This document shows, in pieces, positions 32,849 to 36,283 of a stretch of DNA of 36,283 nt. Made by a program: the position numbers and the translations under genes. Origin of the DNA: CAYMLL01 sp964390645 (GTDB lineage Bacteria > Planctomycetota > UBA8108); contig CAYMLL010000033.1 of NCBI GenBank assembly GCA_964390645.1, positions 1-36,283 of the forward strand, in the 5' to 3' direction. Position 1 is the stretch's first letter. Each line of letters starts with the position of its first letter. The notes beneath the pieces were generated by a model. That model did not search any database. It saw only the letters and a list, made by a program, of their open reading frames with translations, and had not been told where the DNA came from.

Positions 32849-34297
32849 ATGGACTCCGCACACCCGAGCGCTGATCACGGCATGAGTCGTCGCGAGCTGC
32901 TCCGTCGCTCCGGCATGGGCCTCGGAGCGCTGGGGCTCGCAAGCCTCCTCGGCGACCTCGGGCTCGGCGCGACGGCGGGCTCCGCCACCGACATCAACCC
33001 GCTGGAGCCGCGCGCCCCGCACTTCGCCCCGAAGGCGACTCGCGTGATCCACCTGTTCATGAACGGCGGCCCGTCGCACGTCGACACCTTCGACCCCAAG
33101 CCCTCGCTTCGCGAGCACGCCGGGAAGATGTTGCCAACCGAGAACCTCCGCACCGAGCGCAAGACCGGGGCGGCATACCCGTCTCCATTCGAGTTCCGTC
33201 GCCACGGTGAGAGCGGCATCGAGGTCAGCGAGATCTTTCCACACGTCGCGAAGCATGCCGACGACCTCGCGGTGATTCGCTCGATGTACGCCGACGTGCC
33301 GAACCACGAGCCGTCGCTGCTGCTGCTGAACTGCGGCGACGCACGGCTGATCCGGCCGAGCATGGGCTCGTGGGTAACCTACGGGCTCGGCACCGAGAAC
33401 CAGAATCTCCCCGGCTTCATCGCCATGTGCCCCGGCGGCTATCCGATCCAGGAGACCCAGAACTGGCAGTCGGCGTTCCTGCCGGGCGTCTTCCAGGGAA
33501 CACACGTCGACACACGACACGAGAGCGTGGAGAAGCTGATCCGGAACGTCAAGAACGGCGAGCTGACGCTGAAGGAGCAGCGCGCGCAGCTGGATCTCCT
33601 GAAACGCCTCAACTCGGCGCACGCCGAGCGGCGTGGTCGCGAGGCGCATCTCGAGACCCGCATCCAGTCCTTCGAGCTGGCGTATCGTATGCAGCTCGAG
33701 GCCACCGATGCGTTCGACGTCTCGCGCGAGCCCCGGTCGATCCGCGAGATGTACGGGAGCGGCGTCCAGGCTCGCCAGATCCTCATCGCTCGTCGTCTCG
33801 TGGAGCGGGGCGTCCGCTACGTGCAGGTCTGGCACGGCGCCGGGCAGCCCTGGGACAATCACGACGACATCGAGGTCAACCACCGCAAACTCGCAGGCCA
33901 GTGCGACCAGGCGATCGGAGCACTGCTCACGGACCTCCGCCGGCGCGGCCTGCTCGACGAGACGCTCGTCATCTGGGGAGGCGAGTTCGGCCGCACGCCG
34001 ACCGTCGAGCTGCCGCAGAAGGGTGCCAACCAGGGCAAGATCAACGGCCGCGACCACAACCACTGGGGCTTCACGACCTGGCTCGCGGGCGGCGGCGTCA
34101 AGGGCGGCATCACGCACGGCGCCACCGACGAGTTCGGCTTCCGGGCCGTCGAGAAGCGCGTCCACGTCCACGACCTCCAGGCGACGATTCTCCACCTGCT
34201 GGGCTTCGACCACGAGCGGCTGACGTATCGCTACGCCGGTCGCGACTTCCGGCTCACGGACGTGCACGGACACGTCGTCCGCGAGCTGCTCGCCTGA
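32849..34297 (+). CDS. DUF1501 domain protein, Tat-exported
   Basis: This 482-residue protein has a twin-arginine signal (SRRELLRRSGMG, from about residue 13, then a Gly/Leu stretch); ATG 32882 would give a tighter start. DUF1501 (PF07394) covers nearly all of the mature protein: RVIHLFMNGGPSHVDTFDPK (65-84), FPHVAKHADDLAVIRSMY, SWVTYGLGTENQNLPGFI, and near the end WGGEFGRTPTVE and GRDHNHWGFTTWLAGGGVKG. The fold is of the alkaline-phosphatase/sulfatase type, and conserved Asp, His and Asn (HVDTFDPK, GEFGRTP, DHNHW) are where metals would bind. Function is not established for the family, but its constant pairing with PSD1 is well known in planctomycetes. The gap from the PSD1 stop is 30 bases without a promoter, so both are likely in one operon. 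Confidence 0.94.
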   Translation: MDSAHPSADHGMSRRELLRRSGMGLGALGLASLLGDLGLGATAGSATDINPLEPRAPHFAPKATRVIHLFMNGGPSHVDTFDPKPSLREHAGKMLPTENLRTERKTGAAYPSPFEFRRHGESGIEVSEIFPHVAKHADDLAVIRSMYADVPNHEPSLLLLNCGDARLIRPSMGSWVTYGLGTENQNLPGFIAMCPGGYPIQETQNWQSAFLPGVFQGTHVDTRHESVEKLIRNVKNGELTLKEQRAQLDLLKRLNSAHAERRGREAHLETRIQSFELAYRMQLEATDAFDVSREPRSIREMYGSGVQARQILIARRLVERGVRYVQVWHGAGQPWDNHDDIEVNHRKLAGQCDQAIGALLTDLRRRGLLDETLVIWGGEFGRTPTVELPQKGANQGKINGRDHNHWGFTTWLAGGGVKGGITHGATDEFGFRAVEKRVHVHDLQATILHLLGFDHERLTYRYAGRDFRLTDVHGHVVRELLA

Positions 34298-34343
34298 CAG
34301 CGAGCGACCGCGCCGAGCCGGCGCACCGCCTCGGGGTCCGCGC

Positions 34344-34373
34344 TTGGACCTCGAGCAGCCCATCCGTTACTCT
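34344..34373 (+). promoter_or_regulatory. Promoter of the sulfatase gene
   Basis: TTGGAC (34344-34349) and TACTCT (34368-34373) are 18 bases apart. It lies 46 bases after the DUF1501 stop and gives the sulfatase an independent start, with a leader of about 60 bases to ATG 34440. Confidence 0.5.
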
Positions 34374-34439
34374 GAGCCTCCGCCGGGATCGCGGTCGCGA
34401 TCCGACACAACGGAAATCCCCCCGACGAGGATCTCTCCG

Positions 34440-35906
34440 ATGCAACGTTGCCGAATCTCGAGCCGCCCCCCTCGGCTCGCCGTCGTGTTCACCGTGCTCG
34501 CCGTCTCGAATGTTCTGTCGCGACTGGCGGCCGACGAGTCGAAGAAGCCCAACATCCTCTTCGTCTTCGCCGACGACCAGTGCTACGAGACGATTCAGGC
34601 CTTCGGGCACCCCGTCATCGAGACGCCGAACCTCGACCGTCTCGCCCGCTCGGGCATGACCTTCACGCACTGCTACAACCAGGGCTCGTGGAGCGGCGCC
34701 GTCTGCGTCGCCAGCCGCACGATGCTCAACACCGGCCGCTTCCTCTGGCGGGCGCACGCGGTGTACAGATCTTCGGAGAAGGAGCGGCAAGAAGGCCGCT
34801 TCTGGTCAGAGCACCTGAAGAAGGCCGGCTACGACACCTACTTCAGCGGCAAGTGGCACGTGCGCGCCAGGGCGGAGAAGGCCTTCGACTTCGTCTCGCA
34901 CGTGCGACCCGGCATGCCGAACCAGACGAAAAAGGGCTACAACCGGCCACTGCCCGGCAAGCCCGACCCGTGGTCTCCGTTCGACACGTCATTCGAAGGA
35001 TTCTGGAAGGGCGGCAAGCACTGGAGCGAGGTGCTCGCGGACGACGCCACCCGCTTCCTTGCCCGAGCTGCCGCACACGACAAGCCGTTCTTCATGTACC
35101 TCGCCTTCAACGCGCCGCACGATCCGCGCCAGTCGCCGAAGGAGTTCGTCGACCGGTACCCGCTCGAGAAGGTCGACGTGCCCGAGAACTTCCAGACGGA
35201 GTACCCCTACAAGGACGCGATCGGCTGCGGCAAGGGCCTGCGCGACGAGAAGCTCGGCCCCTTCCCGCGTACGAAGCACGCGGTCAAGATCCACCGCCAG
35301 GAGTACTACGCGATCATCACGCACATGGACGCGCAGATCGGCCGCATACTCGACGCCCTCGAGAAAACCGGCAAGAAGGACGACACGTGGATCTTCTTCA
35401 CCGCCGATCACGGTCTCGCCGTCGGGCATCACGGCCTCTTCGGCAAGCAGAACCTTTACGACCACTCGACGCGCGTTCCCTTCATCGTCGCGGGCCCGGG
35501 CGTGCAGGCAGGCGCCACGGCGGACACCAGGATCCTCCTGCAGGACGTCATGCCGACGACCCTCGAGCTAGCCGGTGTCGAGAAGCCCGAGCACGTGCAG
35601 TTCCACAGCATTCTGCCGTTCGTTCGCGGAGGATCACGACAGTCCAGGTACGACGCGATCTACGGTGCCTACCTGCAGCTGCAGCGCTCCGTGATCGTCG
35701 GCAAGCACAAGCTGATCCTCTACCCGAAAATCGGCCGGGTCCGCCTCTACGATCTCGAGGCCGATCCTCTGGAGATGAACGACCTCGCCCCGAGAGAGGA
35801 GTCGCTGACGCTTCGCAAGCGACTCTTCCAGCGTCTCCTCGGCCTGCAAGAGGAGGTCGGAGACACGCTCGACCTGACGACGCCCTTCGGGGCGCTCGCC
35901 CGCTGA
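34440..35906 (+). CDS. Secreted sulfatase
   Basis: ATG 34440 is preceded by GAGG at 9 bases and gives a 488-residue protein with a signal peptide (about 12-31). The open frame upstream to 34344 contains the promoter. PNILFVFADDQ (37-47) supplies the two metal-binding Asp (D45, D46) of the sulfatase family (PF00884). C89 in CVASRTMLNTGR is the residue converted to formylglycine. The motif here is C-x-A-S-R with Ala in place of the more common Pro, which the maturation systems are known to accept. GKWH (near 135-140), NAPHDPR, and TADHGLAVGHHG with DHSTRVPFIV complete the active site. The C-terminal LYDLEADPLEMNDLA is the usual end domain. Sulfated polysaccharide desulfation outside the cytoplasm is expected; no maturase gene is in the window. 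Confidence 0.95.
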   Translation: MQRCRISSRPPRLAVVFTVLAVSNVLSRLAADESKKPNILFVFADDQCYETIQAFGHPVIETPNLDRLARSGMTFTHCYNQGSWSGAVCVASRTMLNTGRFLWRAHAVYRSSEKERQEGRFWSEHLKKAGYDTYFSGKWHVRARAEKAFDFVSHVRPGMPNQTKKGYNRPLPGKPDPWSPFDTSFEGFWKGGKHWSEVLADDATRFLARAAAHDKPFFMYLAFNAPHDPRQSPKEFVDRYPLEKVDVPENFQTEYPYKDAIGCGKGLRDEKLGPFPRTKHAVKIHRQEYYAIITHMDAQIGRILDALEKTGKKDDTWIFFTADHGLAVGHHGLFGKQNLYDHSTRVPFIVAGPGVQAGATADTRILLQDVMPTTLELAGVEKPEHVQFHSILPFVRGGSRQSRYDAIYGAYLQLQRSVIVGKHKLILYPKIGRVRLYDLEADPLEMNDLAPREESLTLRKRLFQRLLGLQEEVGDTLDLTTPFGALAR

Positions 35907-36012
35907 GGGCTGCCGGCCGACCGCTGAGGACGACCGGCGACCCCCGCACACCCCCCCAGCCGACAAGCGACGCCGCGGTCGAACCGGGGTCACCGGAGCT
36001 CCCGCCGGACGA

Positions 36013-36283
36013 TCAGAGACAGCTGCCCTCCGGATACCCGCACTCGGCGAGCCCGTCGTCGCTGGTATCCTCGCCGCACTCTGACGGTCCCGGCGCCGGA
36101 GGCTCGGAGCCTCCGAGGAACAGCCAGTTGAGAGCGGCCACGCCATCGGAGATGTCGACCTGGCCGTCGTCGTTGGTGTCGGCCGCGTCCTCGCATGCCG
36201 ACGCCTCGCCGCCGAGGAAGAGGAAGTTGAACAGGAAGACGGCGTCGGTGAGCTCCACCACACCGCTTCCATCCCCGTCACCG
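36013..36283 (-). CDS. C-terminus of a protein with dockerin-like tail (partial)
   Basis: Only the last 89 codons are inside the window; the frame is open through the right edge. Visible sequence reads GDGDGSGVVELTDAVFLFNF, then ADTNDDGQVDISDGVAALNWLFLGG, and ends with Cys-rich text GPSECGEDTSDDGLAECG. The two Asp/Gly-rich loops with LTDAV and ISDGV followed by helices ending in LFLGG are the same kind of dockerin or EF-hand module as at the end of the PPC-repeat protein at 8.0-10.2 kb. Calcium binding is likely by analogy. The catalytic or binding part lies outside the window, so no function can be given. Sulfatase and this gene are convergent with a 106-base gap that shows nothing definite. 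Confidence 0.8.
   Translation of the reverse strand, partial: GDGDGSGVVELTDAVFLFNFLFLGGEASACEDAADTNDDGQVDISDGVAALNWLFLGGSEPPAPGPSECGEDTSDDGLAECGYPEGSCL

Noticed and set aside
31748..34363. An 871-codon open frame antisense to the PSD1 and DUF1501 genes
   Set aside because: The plus strand encodes two clearly recognised families here; the antisense frame is an artefact of codon bias.
36097..36115. 8-bp hairpin near the right edge
   Set aside because: It lies inside the coding sequence of the dockerin-tailed gene, so it is more likely a by-product of codons than a terminator.

Overview
The window reads as chromosomal DNA from a GC-rich member of the Planctomycetota, probably a free-living heterotroph. 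Support for this is the adjacent DUF1549/DUF1553 (PSD1) and DUF1501 genes, a sulfatase, a ThuA-like protein, a Tat-exported Gfo/Idh/MocA oxidoreductase, two dockerin-like C-termini with the planctomycete-style 'LTDAV..LFGYLF' pattern, a squalene-cyclase-like repeat protein, and a 26-residue AURKAIP1/COX24-type basic protein. Genes are dense and lie on both strands. No tRNA, rRNA, CRISPR array, insertion sequence, integrase or recognisable defence gene was seen, and no gap between genes exceeds 300 bases.

Left third (1-11.9 kb): a truncated ThuA-like gene and a Ser/Thr kinase with a non-canonical DFG position lie on the minus strand. Divergent from the kinase is a two-gene sugar unit (TIM-barrel isomerase/epimerase plus RbsD/FucU mutarotase). 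Next come the TIGR03546/TIGR03545 pair, sharing a 4-base ATGA overlap, and a large secreted protein of unknown family. Then follow a secreted protein with four tandem PPC-like domains and a dockerin-like tail (interrupted by a 10-N assembly gap), an MFS transporter, and a small lipoprotein with one secretin-N-like domain.

Middle (12-26 kb): a membrane-anchored protein of unknown function and a Gfo/Idh/MocA oxidoreductase diverge from overlapping promoters. A squalene-cyclase-like protein diverges from a ribose-type ABC importer operon (binding protein, double ATPase, permease) that has a near-consensus promoter. Convergent to that operon is a minus-strand unit: COX24-like mini-protein, a GalT/Ap4A-phosphorylase-like protein (GTGA overlap) and a DapA/NanA-type aldolase. 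A ligase-associated-type MBL exonuclease, a lipoprotein with a C39-like cysteine peptidase domain, and an AEC-type transporter follow.

Right third (26-36.3 kb): two overlapping paralogous secreted proteins, each apparently with two secretin-like modules, are read leftward. Divergent from them lie PSD1 and DUF1501 genes and a sulfatase with its own promoter. The window ends inside a second dockerin-tailed gene.

Functionally the region suggests uptake and processing of sugars or sulfated polymers (importer, epimerase, mutarotase, aldolase, oxidoreductase, sulfatase, ThuA), together with several cell-envelope or secreted proteins of unknown role. Several starts were moved from the longest ORF because a Shine-Dalgarno sequence, promoter, signal peptide or 4-base overlap pointed elsewhere. 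Protein family names come from reading motifs; no database search was run.
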